Numbered from the stretch's first letter, positions 45,729 to 54,829 are shown. The stretch: 64,000 nucleotides of DNA from Veillonella parvula DSM 2008 (GCF_000024945.1 NC_013520.1:1450501-1514500), one strand, 5' to 3'. Translations and numbers: made by a program. Notes: a model not told the origin generated them from the letters alone.

Positions 45729-45760
45729 AAAAAAAGACACCTTCCAAAGAAGGTGTCTTT
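45729..45760 (-). terminator. Terminator after the phosphoesterase
   Basis: AAAGACACCTTC and GAAGGTGTCTTT form a 12-bp stem with a 4-base loop and a T-run on the minus strand. Confidence 0.92.
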
Positions 45761-45763
45761 CTC

Positions 45764-47086
45764 TTATTTTTCAATGACGGATTCGTCGAGCTGAGTACCA
45801 TCAGGTAAAAATGATTTTACAATCAGCTTATTCGGTGTCACTGTCATAGACATATAATTATTCGTTTCAGGCTGAGGCGCTACATATACATCTAGAGGAT
45901 GTTGCTTCCACTTAGGACGTCGTGCATCACCAGCTATCCCTGTAAGGATATATAGTGGACCAGATGGGTCTCGATCAAAGTTTCGTACATGGCCACGGTT
46001 GCGGTATGTATGTAAATGAGCAGATAAAACTAAGTCTACATTAAACTCATCAAAGATAGGCATAAATAATACGCCCTCATCATCAAAACCTACATCGCGA
46101 CTTGCACCTGGTCGATCAAAGGCATATCGGAATGGATCTCGATGCATGAGAACTACTGTCCACTTTTTAGTATTTGCAACTAAATCTTGGCGTAGCCATT
46201 GAACTTGTACATCGTATAAATCAGGATGATGTGTATCATGATTGTCCTCATGATTACTTTCATATAACATCGTATCTAATACAACGTAATGTACATCGCC
46301 AAAATCATAGGAATAATAACGTCGATTAAAGGTTTCATTCCCATTAGGTGGTACTCCGAAGTAATTCAAATACGCATAAGGCTCGCGCATTTTCCAATCT
46401 AATGTATACATCTCATGGTTGCCTAAAGTCGTTGATAACGGTACATTAGCACTTAATGGTTTAATCGAATTTAACCAAGTGCGCCATTGATATGCCTGCT
46501 CCCCATTATCTACAAGATCGCCCATGCTAATATACAAGGCTGTATTCGGATTACGTTTTGCTGAATCTTTTACAATTCGTTCCCACTGAGAATAATCCCC
46601 CGACTGAGAGTCTGGATAGATAAGAACATCATACACACTGGCGCCAGCCGTTTCCAGGGAGTACCAAGCACTACGGCGATCACTACCATAACCAACTCGA
46701 TATTCGTATTTAGTATTAGGCGCCAAACCAGTTAATGTCCCCTCATGGATATAGGTAGTACTACCATCATCGGTAAAAGCTTTGTCTGTAGCTCTTATCG
46801 TTTGAGTCGTATCGGATCCAACAAGACGATACTCTATTACCGCATCAGCTTCACTGCTATCTGATTGCCACATAATAGTACGACTCGTGCTGTTATCTTG
46901 AGCTACAATTTGCCGAATATAACGACTTTCAGAATCGAGGAGTGGCTTTATCTCTTGGCCACTCACCACAGCCGCTGTTCTAGCTATACGACTCTGTATG
47001 GCATCCTTATGGACATATCCACCTATAGTAACACAGACCAAGGCAATAATGGCTAGCACGGATATAATTAATCTTTTTTTGTTCAT
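45764..47086 (-). CDS. Membrane-anchored metallophosphoesterase with purple-acid-phosphatase-like N-domain
   Basis: 440 residues. A signal anchor (RLIISVLAIIALVCVTIGGY) exports it to the periplasm. Residues 50-150 form a fibronectin-like domain as in purple acid phosphatases. The metal motifs follow: GDLVDNG, LGNHEM, VVLMHRDP and SAHLHTYRN. The Tyr of true purple acid phosphatases (GDxxY) is absent, so the metal pair may differ. Likely a phosphomonoesterase. The start is 6 bases after the carbonic anhydrase stop, with only a weak ribosome site, suggesting coupling. Confidence 0.85.
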   Translation of the reverse strand: MNKKRLIISVLAIIALVCVTIGGYVHKDAIQSRIARTAAVVSGQEIKPLLDSESRYIRQIVAQDNSTSRTIMWQSDSSEADAVIEYRLVGSDTTQTIRATDKAFTDDGSTTYIHEGTLTGLAPNTKYEYRVGYGSDRRSAWYSLETAGASVYDVLIYPDSQSGDYSQWERIVKDSAKRNPNTALYISMGDLVDNGEQAYQWRTWLNSIKPLSANVPLSTTLGNHEMYTLDWKMREPYAYLNYFGVPPNGNETFNRRYYSYDFGDVHYVVLDTMLYESNHEDNHDTHHPDLYDVQVQWLRQDLVANTKKWTVVLMHRDPFRYAFDRPGASRDVGFDDEGVLFMPIFDEFNVDLVLSAHLHTYRNRGHVRNFDRDPSGPLYILTGIAGDARRPKWKQHPLDVYVAPQPETNNYMSMTVTPNKLIVKSFLPDGTQLDESVIEK

Positions 47087-47092
47087 ATAATT

Positions 47093-47683
47093 CTAATTCT
47101 TTTCGTAATATTGTTTCATTTGTGTATAGCCATTAACAATGACTTCGATTTCACCCGTTCTAGGATGGAAGATAAGACCGTGAATAGGCACATCTTTAGG
47201 AATCAAAGGATTCATACGTAATTCGTCTACTGTATCCTCTACATTTTCAGCAGGATGTGTAAAGCCATCAGCCCAGCGTTCCATTTCTTTACGGACCATA
47301 TGAATCGCTTCTGGTGCAATACCACGAGCCAGCATTTTTTCTGTTAGATCTTTTGCCGTAGTTTTTGCCATACCACATTCGTGATGACCAATGATAAAGA
47401 TTTCGTTAACTCCTAGCTCATAAATACAAACAAGTAAACTACGTACAACGCCATCAAAGGGACCTGTAATACAGTTACCTGCAGTCTTTACGATTTTCGC
47501 TTCACCGCGCCCAATATCCATGGAATCTTCTAAGAAGTTAACAAGACGTGTATCCATACATGTAACAATTGCCATTTCACGACTAGGCATTTTACTACAC
47601 TTTGTATCTGTATCTACATAACCTGTATTTTGATCTTCTACATATTCTCGATTATGGGCTAAAATATCATCTAATAAGCTCAT
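47093..47683 (-). CDS. Beta-class carbonic anhydrase
   Basis: 196-residue zinc enzyme hydrating CO2. Zinc ligands and the Asp/Arg dyad are in IVTCMDTRL and IIGHHECGMAKT. The length fits the short beta class of Firmicutes. AGGAGG precedes the ATG at 47683. Forms an operon with the phosphoesterase. No signal peptide, so cytosolic. Confidence 0.92.
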   Translation of the reverse strand: MSLLDDILAHNREYVEDQNTGYVDTDTKCSKMPSREMAIVTCMDTRLVNFLEDSMDIGRGEAKIVKTAGNCITGPFDGVVRSLLVCIYELGVNEIFIIGHHECGMAKTTAKDLTEKMLARGIAPEAIHMVRKEMERWADGFTHPAENVEDTVDELRMNPLIPKDVPIHGLIFHPRTGEIEVIVNGYTQMKQYYEKN

Positions 47684-47790
47684 AGTACCTCCTATATAAA
47701 AAGACTTTGGCATACAACTAACGTCTCTATATCAATAATGCTCGATATACATATTATATCATATTAAGTTGTACACGCTTTAAGCCACAA

Positions 47791-47837
47791 AAAATAGGTC
47801 TATTCAAATACATGTATTATATATTTGAATAGACCTA
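47791..47837 (-). terminator. Terminator after ilvN
   Basis: TAGGTCTATTCAAATA and TATTTGAATAGACCTA form a perfect 16-bp stem; TTTTTTG follows on the minus strand. Confidence 0.92.
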
Positions 47838-47867
47838 AATCGCTTTTAAAGTGCTAGAGTACACACC

Positions 47868-48380
47868 TTATCTATCAGGTGTAGATAATGCTTCGATAGC
47901 TACGCTACCACCTCGTACAACTTCAATACGATTGACGAACATATCTTTAAATAAGGCAATCATGTCATTATTTTTAGATACGGTCTTTACACATTGTACT
48001 AGTACAGATTTACGATTATAATCCACAACTAATAGATCAAAGGTTTGGGCAATGCGGAAGATTTCTTGTTTATCCGCTTCTTTACAGCTATTGACCTTGA
48101 TAAATAGTAATTCTTTTTTCGTAATCGGCATGTCCGTAAAGTCGATAACCTTAATCACCTCTACACTGCGATTAAGCTGTTTAATGATTTGTTCATATGT
48201 CAAATCGTCACAAGTAAGATCAATCGTCATACGAGACATGGTAGAATCTTCAGTTTCCCCTACAGTCAATGTATCAAGATTATAATTTTTGCCTGCGAAG
48301 AGGCCTGAAATCTTAGCTAGTACACCGATTTGGTTTTCTACATACGCTGAAATACAGCGTTTTTTCATTTGTACTTCCAT
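47868..48380 (-). CDS. ilvN: Acetolactate synthase small subunit
   Basis: 170-residue regulatory subunit with an N-terminal ACT domain (CISAYVENQIGVLAKISGLF) that binds valine and restrains the large subunit. The C-terminal domain holds FMIALFK-like elements around NDMIALFKDMF. Starts 8 bases after the ilvB stop with GGAGGGG. Length fits the Firmicute type. Confidence 0.93.
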   Translation of the reverse strand: MEVQMKKRCISAYVENQIGVLAKISGLFAGKNYNLDTLTVGETEDSTMSRMTIDLTCDDLTYEQIIKQLNRSVEVIKVIDFTDMPITKKELLFIKVNSCKEADKQEIFRIAQTFDLLVVDYNRKSVLVQCVKTVSKNNDMIALFKDMFVNRIEVVRGGSVAIEALSTPDR

Positions 48381-48388
48381 AGCCCCTC

Positions 48389-50116
48389 CTATTTTTTATC
48401 CTTTAACAACATATCATTTAAGGATTTGCCTGCTGGTACCATTGGCAATACATTGAGTTCTGTAGGAATAATGAACTCAAGTAAGGTTGGTCCATTTTTG
48501 AAAGTATCAGCCAATTGGAACCCTTTTTCTATGTCTTCTACTTTAGTAATGCGCATGGCTTTAGCGCCATAAGCTTCTGCCAATTTCACAAAATCCGGTA
48601 CATACTCAAACTCATCATTGTCGATTATGTCTCGCGTAACAATGGCACTTTCATCCATCATCAAGTTCGTACAAGCGTAACGTTTATCGTAGAATAATTG
48701 TTGCCATTGACGTACATTACCAAGGAATCCATTGTTTAATACAATAAGCGTTACAGGCAAGCGGTAGTGCATAGCAGTGGCAAACTCTTGGATATTCATT
48801 TGCACGCCACCATCACCACAGATGGCAAATACACGCTTATCTGGATTTCCCATTTGCGCACCTAATGCAGCAGGAAAACCATAACCCATAGTCCCTAAGC
48901 CACCAGACGTCAACATTTGATATTGACCTTTCACATCAAGGAACTGAGTAGTCCACAATTGATTTTGACCCACATCGGTTGTAACGATAGGACGTTCATA
49001 GTGATGATTGATGTACTCGATAACAGTTTGAGGTGTTAGACCCTCTTCGTCAGCTTGAGTGACAGGGCGCTCTGCCTTAAGTTGCTGTAATTGTTTTGGC
49101 CATTCGCCAAGGTCGTGAGGTTCAATATATTCTAAGATTTTTTCGATAGCCAATTTAGCATCTGCTACGATTGGAATATCAACCTTAATATTTTTAGAAA
49201 TAGACGCCGCATCTACATCAATATGGATAATCTTACAATTTTGTGCAAAGGTACTTAGTTTACCAGTAATACGATCATTAAAGCGCGTACCAATAGAAAT
49301 CATCACGTCACAATCAGTTATGGCTACATTAGGCGCATAGCCACCGTGAATCCCTACATTACCAAGATACAATGGATGACGGCTATCAATAGCACCTTTC
49401 CCCATCAATGTTGTAACAACAGGAATCCCTGTTTTTTCAACCAACTCCACCATAAGGTCGTTAGCACCACTAATACTTACCCCACCACCTAATAGGAATA
49501 GAGGCCTTTTAGCTTTACTAATAATAGAGCAGGCCTTTTTAACTTGACCTACGTGAACAGTAGTATTTGGTTTGTAACCGCGAATATTAACCTCTGTAGG
49601 ATACTCATCAGAGCCCATAGCCTTTTGGATATTCTTAGGAATATCTACTACAACAGGTCCTGGACGACCTGTGCGAGCAATGTAAAAGGCCTCTTTCAAA
49701 ATACGCCCTAAATCTTTACGGTCGCGAACAGTAACGGCATATTTACAAACATTGCGTACAATGCCAACAGTATCTACTTCTTGGAATGCATCATTACCCA
49801 TGAGCCCCAAGTCAACTTGGCCTGTAATACAAACGAGAGGTACACTATCAGAATAAGCCGTAGCAATACCAGTCACAAGATTTGTAGCACCAGGTCCAGA
49901 GGTTACCATACAAACCCCTACTTTACCGGTACTACGAGCATATCCATCTGCCGCATGGGCCAATGCTTGCTCATGACGCGGCAAAATCACTTTTACCTTA
50001 TCTTGCTTATATAATTCATCCATGATATCAATAGTAGCCGCCCCAGGATAGTTAAACAAAAACTCTACCTGCTCCTCTTGAAGGGCTTTTACCAGATACT
50101 GTGCGCCTGAAATCAT
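48389..50116 (-). CDS. ilvB: Acetolactate synthase large subunit
   Basis: 575-residue ThDP- and FAD-dependent enzyme forming acetolactate or acetohydroxybutyrate in branched-chain amino acid synthesis. The catalytic Glu region is NYPGAATIDIMDEL. The ThDP motif GDGGVQMNIQEFATAMHY and the FAD/quinone region RFNDRITGKL are clear. The start at 50116 has AAGGAG 6 bases upstream; in-frame codons up to 50263 would add an unlikely leader. Confidence 0.95.
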   Translation of the reverse strand: MISGAQYLVKALQEEQVEFLFNYPGAATIDIMDELYKQDKVKVILPRHEQALAHAADGYARSTGKVGVCMVTSGPGATNLVTGIATAYSDSVPLVCITGQVDLGLMGNDAFQEVDTVGIVRNVCKYAVTVRDRKDLGRILKEAFYIARTGRPGPVVVDIPKNIQKAMGSDEYPTEVNIRGYKPNTTVHVGQVKKACSIISKAKRPLFLLGGGVSISGANDLMVELVEKTGIPVVTTLMGKGAIDSRHPLYLGNVGIHGGYAPNVAITDCDVMISIGTRFNDRITGKLSTFAQNCKIIHIDVDAASISKNIKVDIPIVADAKLAIEKILEYIEPHDLGEWPKQLQQLKAERPVTQADEEGLTPQTVIEYINHHYERPIVTTDVGQNQLWTTQFLDVKGQYQMLTSGGLGTMGYGFPAALGAQMGNPDKRVFAICGDGGVQMNIQEFATAMHYRLPVTLIVLNNGFLGNVRQWQQLFYDKRYACTNLMMDESAIVTRDIIDNDEFEYVPDFVKLAEAYGAKAMRITKVEDIEKGFQLADTFKNGPTLLEFIIPTELNVLPMVPAGKSLNDMLLKDKK

Positions 50117-50186
50117 AGGTATCTCCTTATTTATATAATGCATGCATATCGAATTCTCAATATTCACATCTGATATATCTAAAAAA

Positions 50187-50215
50187 TTGAATATCTTATA
50201 TAGATATGTTATACT
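50187..50215 (+). promoter_or_regulatory. Promoter of the CPYC protein gene
   Basis: TTGAAT (50187-50192), 17 bases, TATACT (50210-50215). The predicted start coincides with the palindrome at 50222. Confidence 0.6.
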
Positions 50216-50221
50216 CAGTAG

Positions 50222-50242
50222 TGTACCATATGTTGTGGTACA
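50222..50242. promoter_or_regulatory. Operator-like palindrome between ilvB and the CPYC gene
   Basis: TGTACCA and TGGTACA flank 7 bases in a perfect inverted repeat within the divergent intergenic region, at the predicted start of the plus-strand gene. Regulator unknown. Confidence 0.45.
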
Positions 50243-50308
50243 TGAATATGTATAAAATCTCAAATTATAGAAATATATGTAGATTCTATTTTGAAAGGAC
50301 TGAATATC

Positions 50309-50587
50309 ATGAAAGAAATATTAGGTTTCCATTTAAACGGTTGCCCTTATTGCGCTAATGCATTCCGTGCTATCGATGAACTCGTTGCAGAAAATCCTGC
50401 ATACGCAGATATTCATATCAACTGGGTTGAAGATCAAGATGCTCATGAGCTCTTCAAAACTCACCCATATGAATACTATCCGAACTTATGGTTCGACCTC
50501 GACAAACAATACGAGGCGCAACCTGGTGAAAGCTATGCCCAAACAAAATCTTTAATCAAAACTGTATTGGACAAAGCACTCGCGTAA
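50309..50587 (+). CDS. Thioredoxin-fold/glutaredoxin-like protein with CPYC
   Basis: 92-residue soluble protein. The active-site motif is GCPYCANA near residue 12, as in glutaredoxins, in a thioredoxin fold with a cis-Pro region YYPNLWFDL. AAGGA lies 9 bases before the ATG at 50309. Expressed divergently from ilvB and terminated on its own. Possibly a disulfide or mixed-disulfide reductase; glutathione is not confirmed in this lineage. Confidence 0.85.
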   Translation: MKEILGFHLNGCPYCANAFRAIDELVAENPAYADIHINWVEDQDAHELFKTHPYEYYPNLWFDLDKQYEAQPGESYAQTKSLIKTVLDKALA

Positions 50588-50606
50588 AACGCTATATTTA
50601 CAAATA

Positions 50607-50652
50607 ATAATGCACCCCTAACATATAATCTAATGTTAGGGGTGCATTTTAG
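50607..50652 (+). terminator. Bidirectional terminator between the CPYC gene and folT
   Basis: AATGCACCCCTAACAT and ATGTTAGGGGTGCATT form a perfect 16-bp stem; TTTTAG follows on the plus strand. The convergent folT operon may use it too. Confidence 0.9.
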
Positions 50653-50664
50653 TATACTGTAAGA

Positions 50665-51165
50665 TTATGGCTTTTTTTGTACCATAAACTTACTGACTGC
50701 TTTATACACAATTAAAATCAATGCAATTTCTAAAGGGAAACAAATGATATTTTTAATAAGACGTCCAATAAATATAGCAGATACTGCTTTGTTATAAAAT
50801 ATTGTGAGCCATATTGTATTTAATATCAGATGTATACATACAGTAACAATCGTCTCCGGTAAAAGTAATTGTTTAAATGTAACATTACGTCCGTGTAAAA
50901 AATACCCATACACATAGCCTACAAGAAATTCAGATATGATAAAGCCGGGAAAGAATACTCCTTGTCCAAATAAAGACATACCTATAAAACAGGCAATAGC
51001 AGCCATTATACCTGCTGCCATAGGCCCATAAAGAATACCAAATATAGCGGTTGATAAAAATCCAAAGGTAATATGTATAAATGTAGTATGAATAGCAAAT
51101 ATATAAGATAGTAAAACCGTCAATGCTACAAACATTCCTGTCTTTACAATCATATCAGTTTTCAT
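50665..51165 (-). CDS. folT: Folate-family ECF transporter S-component
   Basis: 166-residue membrane protein with about six helices. The features GQGVFFPGFIISEFLVGYVYG and GRLIKNIICFPLEIALI fit FolT-type S-components, which take up folates with the shared ECF module. Overlaps the upstream gene by 11 bases, so it is co-translated with it. The substrate call rests on pattern similarity. Confidence 0.8.
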   Translation of the reverse strand: MKTDMIVKTGMFVALTVLLSYIFAIHTTFIHITFGFLSTAIFGILYGPMAAGIMAAIACFIGMSLFGQGVFFPGFIISEFLVGYVYGYFLHGRNVTFKQLLLPETIVTVCIHLILNTIWLTIFYNKAVSAIFIGRLIKNIICFPLEIALILIVYKAVSKFMVQKKP

Positions 51166-51502
51166 AAGAAGTACGACTCCTTTTTCTATCCTTCCACTCT
51201 AAATACATATGGCGAATAACTTGAATTGGTGATATAAATAACATTCTAGGTCCACCATAGCGCATGATTTCACGTATTTTTTCACGATACGTAGGCGCAT
51301 AGCAATGCGTTTTACATACGCTGCAGAAGGTCTTGCTTTCCATATGAGGACATACATCTATACGATGTTCAGCATATTGCCAAACTTTTTGACACTCCTC
51401 ACAGAGTTGTCCTTTAGGAGTGTGGTGCTTATTATGACAATAGATGCCAATAATCTGGTACATAGTTTTTAGTTCTAACTTACGTTTCTCATCAACTGTC
51501 AT
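51155..51502 (-). CDS. Nitrous oxide-stimulated promoter family protein (YgbA-like)
   Basis: 115-residue soluble protein rich in Cys and His: YCHNKHHTPKGQLCEEC, DVCPHMESKTFCSVC and THCYAPTYREKIREIM. This arrangement is that of the YgbA/nitrous oxide-stimulated promoter family, whose function is not established; nitrosative stress is the usual link. The Cys pairs suggest an iron or zinc site. It is 9 bases behind the methyltransferase gene. Confidence 0.85.
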   Translation of the reverse strand: MTVDEKRKLELKTMYQIIGIYCHNKHHTPKGQLCEECQKVWQYAEHRIDVCPHMESKTFCSVCKTHCYAPTYREKIREIMRYGGPRMLFISPIQVIRHMYLEWKDRKRSRTSYEN

Positions 51503-51511
51503 GTTTCTCTC

Positions 51512-52327
51512 CTATTTCACAGACCATGAAACCCAAGCCACCTTATCAACAGTCTTATTATGGATTTCTCCATCAATAGCTAGTGGCTCAATGAGATTTC
51601 TAATCTCTTCTTTCATGTCTTCCATGTCTCCCCATCCATTATTATGAAGTCGCATGGTAAAATAATTAACTGCCTTTTCAAGAGACATAACCTCTGTTTC
51701 AGGAACGGTTTTATAAGTTACTTTCACATTATACCCCATCTCATAGATTGCATCTAAACACTCTTTCATCTTACCATCCCACGGAAAAGAATCACGACCA
51801 AAGAAATGTTCAGATAGCATATCTACCATTTCGTCACTCCGTTCACTGAAAGCAATCCACAAGCATTTATCATTACTTGCATCATGCATAGCGCGAATAT
51901 TTTCTACATCAAACATAATTGGGCAGAAGATACTGTATGCCAAGTCAAAGCTTTTATCCCAACCTAGTTCTCGACGAGTTTCATCAGACCAAGGTCCGAT
52001 ATATAAGCTAAGATCTAAACCTTCTGACTCTGCTAATTGTTTAGCACCACGAATCATACCATCAGATAAATCGATACCAGTCGCCTTATAGCCTTCCCGA
52101 GCTAACCCAAGTGCGTAGTCACAAACACCACAGCCTACATCAAGTGTACGACCATTCGATGAAGGTAATAAATTTTCATCCTTTAAGAAGGCTAAAAAAT
52201 CAGTGACCTGTGCCTTGCGATCCTCGCGATTGTGCATTTCTACAAAGTACTCGGAACGATGGTTCCATGCGTCTTGCTCATCGCGCCAAGTTTCGTTGAC
52301 CGTGAGCTCCTGTATTTTATTTGTCAT
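51512..52327 (-). CDS. Class I SAM-dependent methyltransferase
   Basis: 271-residue cytosolic protein. The SAM motif I is TLDVGCGVCDYALGLA, followed by an acidic KATGIDLSDGMI. The substrate domain is not recognised. AGAGGGG precedes the ATG. It heads an operon with the YgbA-like and folT genes and has a structured leader. Confidence 0.85.
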   Translation of the reverse strand: MTNKIQELTVNETWRDEQDAWNHRSEYFVEMHNREDRKAQVTDFLAFLKDENLLPSSNGRTLDVGCGVCDYALGLAREGYKATGIDLSDGMIRGAKQLAESEGLDLSLYIGPWSDETRRELGWDKSFDLAYSIFCPIMFDVENIRAMHDASNDKCLWIAFSERSDEMVDMLSEHFFGRDSFPWDGKMKECLDAIYEMGYNVKVTYKTVPETEVMSLEKAVNYFTMRLHNNGWGDMEDMKEEIRNLIEPLAIDGEIHNKTVDKVAWVSWSVK

Positions 52328-52339
52328 ATTATCCCCTCT

Positions 52340-52460
52340 AAATAGCTACATCCTCAAACGGATGAGTTATAGATACATATATAAATAATTTTCACTTAGT
52401 TAAATTCACTATGTAATTTAACGCTCCCCTATATGTCCTAGTGTTCCGGCTAGGATGTTC
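52340..52460 (-). promoter_or_regulatory. Structured 5' leader of the methyltransferase operon
   Basis: Three small stems lie in order on the minus strand: TCCTAG/CTAGGA (52436-52455), GTTAAATT/AATTTAAC (about 52398-52423) and CATCC/GGATG (about 52348-52365). GGGGAGCG lies between the first two. Could be a cis-regulatory RNA; no known class fits. With 52461-52613, which is AT-rich and empty, this makes a 350-base gene-free stretch. Confidence 0.35.
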
Positions 52461-52613
52461 AGATTTTCATATAGCTATCCTTATTGTACATCATTCTCAA
52501 AACAAAATGTGTTACCCAAATCACATTTATTATGTTATTTCGATATTATTAAATATAAAACTCTATATCGAAATCTTATCAGCAACTCAACTCATGTAGT
52601 TATCTATCTCTAT

Positions 52614-52647
52614 GTAAAAAACCTCCACTCATTCGAATGGAGGATTT
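52614..52647 (-). terminator. Terminator after lemA
   Basis: CCTCCA and TGGAGG form the base of the stem around a self-complementary CATTCGAATG; TTTTTT follows on the minus strand. Confidence 0.85.
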
Positions 52648-52678
52648 CTAGATTATTTTGTACATTGGCTTGCACTTC

Positions 52679-53284
52679 TTATTCTCGTTTTTCAAAGGAT
52701 TCTCTAATTTTATTTGTTGTATCCTTCAATTTATCTGTACCTTTTATAGCAAGATCTTTAATCGCTTCAGGGTCAGCACCACTAAATTCAGCCAAAGCCT
52801 CTTCATTATTTGAATCAAAGAATGGAGCTTGTTTAAAGCCCAATAAAGATGCCACAAATACCATCGGAATTTGGGCAATCGCACTATTATATTCTTTCAC
52901 TTGAAAGTTATACGTTTCACGCTTATTAGAGATAAATACTTCATTTTCACTAATAGCTTCTAAGAATTTACCATATTGAGTATTCGCTTTCAAATCGGGA
53001 AGCTGATTAGCTAATGCCGTAATATTTTGTACCGCTTTAGATGTTTCTCGAGCCATATCAATAAAGTTATCAGACACATTCAACTGGATTAGCTTCTCAT
53101 AATCACCATACTCGTTTACAAGGCCTGTAAACTGATTTACAATAGCCACCTTTTTCTCGTAAGCAACAATAACATTGGCACGTGCAGCTTTAATCTCTAC
53201 GGTCAACTTTTGCAGTAAATTGTATTGCTTAATAAAGAAGTAAAACAAGAATACAATTAATATACATATAAGCGTTGAAAGCAT
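52679..53284 (-). CDS. lemA: LemA family protein
   Basis: 201 residues. One N-terminal helix (LICILIVFLFYFFIKQYNLL) anchors a helical domain. LemA hallmarks are LTVEIKAARANVIVAYEKK and ETYNFQVKEYNSAIAQIP. The role is poorly known; LemA proteins are linked with envelope stress and proteolysis. GGAG lies 7 bases before the ATG at 53284. Downstream of, and 107 bases from, an unknown membrane protein in the same orientation. Confidence 0.88.
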   Translation of the reverse strand: MLSTLICILIVFLFYFFIKQYNLLQKLTVEIKAARANVIVAYEKKVAIVNQFTGLVNEYGDYEKLIQLNVSDNFIDMARETSKAVQNITALANQLPDLKANTQYGKFLEAISENEVFISNKRETYNFQVKEYNSAIAQIPMVFVASLLGFKQAPFFDSNNEEALAEFSGADPEAIKDLAIKGTDKLKDTTNKIRESFEKRE

Positions 53285-53391
53285 AAATTCTTCTCCATTT
53301 TTATTACAAATAACCATGCAATTTTGAAAATATTATACATACGTAAGATATAACCAATATGAAGTTTCATTCATGAAATAATATAAATCTA

Positions 53392-54243
53392 TCAGTCACC
53401 AATTATAACTCGATATACTGGCATTCTATCTACTGTTTCTACATATTCTAATCCTTCAAAACAATCTTGTCCTTCTACTATTTTATTGGCAAGTTGGTTA
53501 TGAATTTTTCTTAATAGTTCTACACTAGTAAAATATCTTCTATTCTCTGCGCTTAACTCGACTTTAATATCAGTTTGAAATACACCATCAATGCGATTCT
53601 CTTCATCTAAATCAGTTATATCAACAATATGCTCATTACTTCGTAGCTGTTCAGTACCTGTAATGAAAGCTTCATAGACGATACATACCTTACGAGTATT
53701 AACAGCAATGCCATACGGATTCCAATTATCTTTATTATCCGGTATATAATCGATGATATCTTTGGTGAAAGCATCATTACTTATATATTCTTGATTAGAT
53801 AAAGCCCAATACACTGATGTCAGCACATCATTAGTAATAGGCGTAGAGCCTAATTTCTTCTCTAATAATTTTCTTGTTTCCCTCTTGAGTAAAGACTTTT
53901 TAATCCCGAAAAACACGGCAATGGTGGGAATCAACATAACAGCCAAAAGAGGTAAGATACTAAACACACTAGTTAGACCACTACTAGCATGTGGTGATTG
54001 TAGATGTGCACTACGAGAACCTCGATTAACTGAATCTGCGGTATGAGTCATATACTCTAAAATCTCTGGCGATTCTAACATACCAAAGGTAATAGCAATT
54101 AAAATTAATGTACCAATCGTTGTACAAATAATAAATAATTGTTTAGCTACCTTATTACATACAATCTCCTTCTCTTGTAGGGATAATACATCCATTTCCT
54201 TTACACCCTTACTCCATTTAGTAGTTCGTGCATGTATTTCCAT
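53392..54243 (-). CDS. Unknown two-helix membrane protein upstream of lemA
   Basis: 283 residues with hydrophobic helices near residues 36-56 (IICTTIGTLILIAITFGML) and 93-115 (FSILPLLAVMLIPTIAVFFG), a Ser/His-rich loop between them and a cytosolic C-terminal domain of about 150 residues. No family recognised. AGGAG lies 8 bases before the ATG. Association with LemA resembles the pairing of LemA with GIDE or TPM-domain proteins, but those signatures are not visible here. Confidence 0.6.
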   Translation of the reverse strand: MEIHARTTKWSKGVKEMDVLSLQEKEIVCNKVAKQLFIICTTIGTLILIAITFGMLESPEILEYMTHTADSVNRGSRSAHLQSPHASSGLTSVFSILPLLAVMLIPTIAVFFGIKKSLLKRETRKLLEKKLGSTPITNDVLTSVYWALSNQEYISNDAFTKDIIDYIPDNKDNWNPYGIAVNTRKVCIVYEAFITGTEQLRSNEHIVDITDLDEENRIDGVFQTDIKVELSAENRRYFTSVELLRKIHNQLANKIVEGQDCFEGLEYVETVDRMPVYRVIIGD

Positions 54244-54329
54244 TCGTTTCTCTCCTATTACTAGAGTTAATATAGCTGTTTCATATATTATTTATATTTA
54301 TTATAATAAAAAAAAGAGGACTTAAAAGT

Positions 54330-54749
54330 ATGGGAAAATATATAATAATCCTAATGTTTACATTAGTAGCTATTGCTGTAGCTTTTGCTACTTATAACTT
54401 ATCTATAATTAGATCTATGCCTCCTGAAGAGCGTTATAAACTTCTTTACTTTAAGAATGATCAAGTCTCTATAGGCATTGGCTTAGTAAGAAGAACATTT
54501 AAATTAAGCGATATTCGTGAGGTACGTTTTTCTAAAGGAAAACAATTCCGTAGCATGGGCAGCTGGGCCGGCAGAATGCAAATTTGCAAACTAAATGGCA
54601 AGACAAGTCGTTGGATAGAGTTTGATGGTACTGTCTATTACAAAAAGATGGTATATATAACTAATGAAGAAATCATTGATAAATCAATAGACTTACTGAT
54701 AAATGAATTTCAATCACGAGGAATTCGTTGTACTAAATATAGATGCTAA
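54330..54749 (+). CDS. Small membrane-anchored protein with PH-like domain
   Basis: 139 residues. The first 20 residues (KYIIILMFTLVAIAVAFAT) form a signal anchor. The rest looks like a bacterial PH-like domain (DQVSIGIGLVRRTFKLSDIR, followed by strands and a final helix). Divergent from the 283-residue gene; 86 bases separate the starts. AGAGGAC precedes the ATG. Function unknown. Confidence 0.65.
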   Translation: MGKYIIILMFTLVAIAVAFATYNLSIIRSMPPEERYKLLYFKNDQVSIGIGLVRRTFKLSDIREVRFSKGKQFRSMGSWAGRMQICKLNGKTSRWIEFDGTVYYKKMVYITNEEIIDKSIDLLINEFQSRGIRCTKYRC

Positions 54750-54795
54750 CATATAATTTTCTGAACTATACATCAACCTAAAGAATAAAGACACA

Positions 54796-54829
54796 TAAAA
54801 AGGCTTCTCGAAATCGAGAAGCCTTTTAT
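54796..54829. terminator. Shared terminator of the PH-like gene and tRNA-Arg
   Basis: AAAAGGCTTCTCG and CGAGAAGCCTTTT form a perfect 13-bp stem with a 4-base loop; convergent genes on both sides can use it. Confidence 0.9.

Noticed and set aside
52340-52460. ZTP riboswitch before the folT operon
   Set aside because: GGGGAGCG and a preceding GAACA recall the first ZTP domain, but the essential CCGCCUGGGCA part was not found and the outer stem does not pair.
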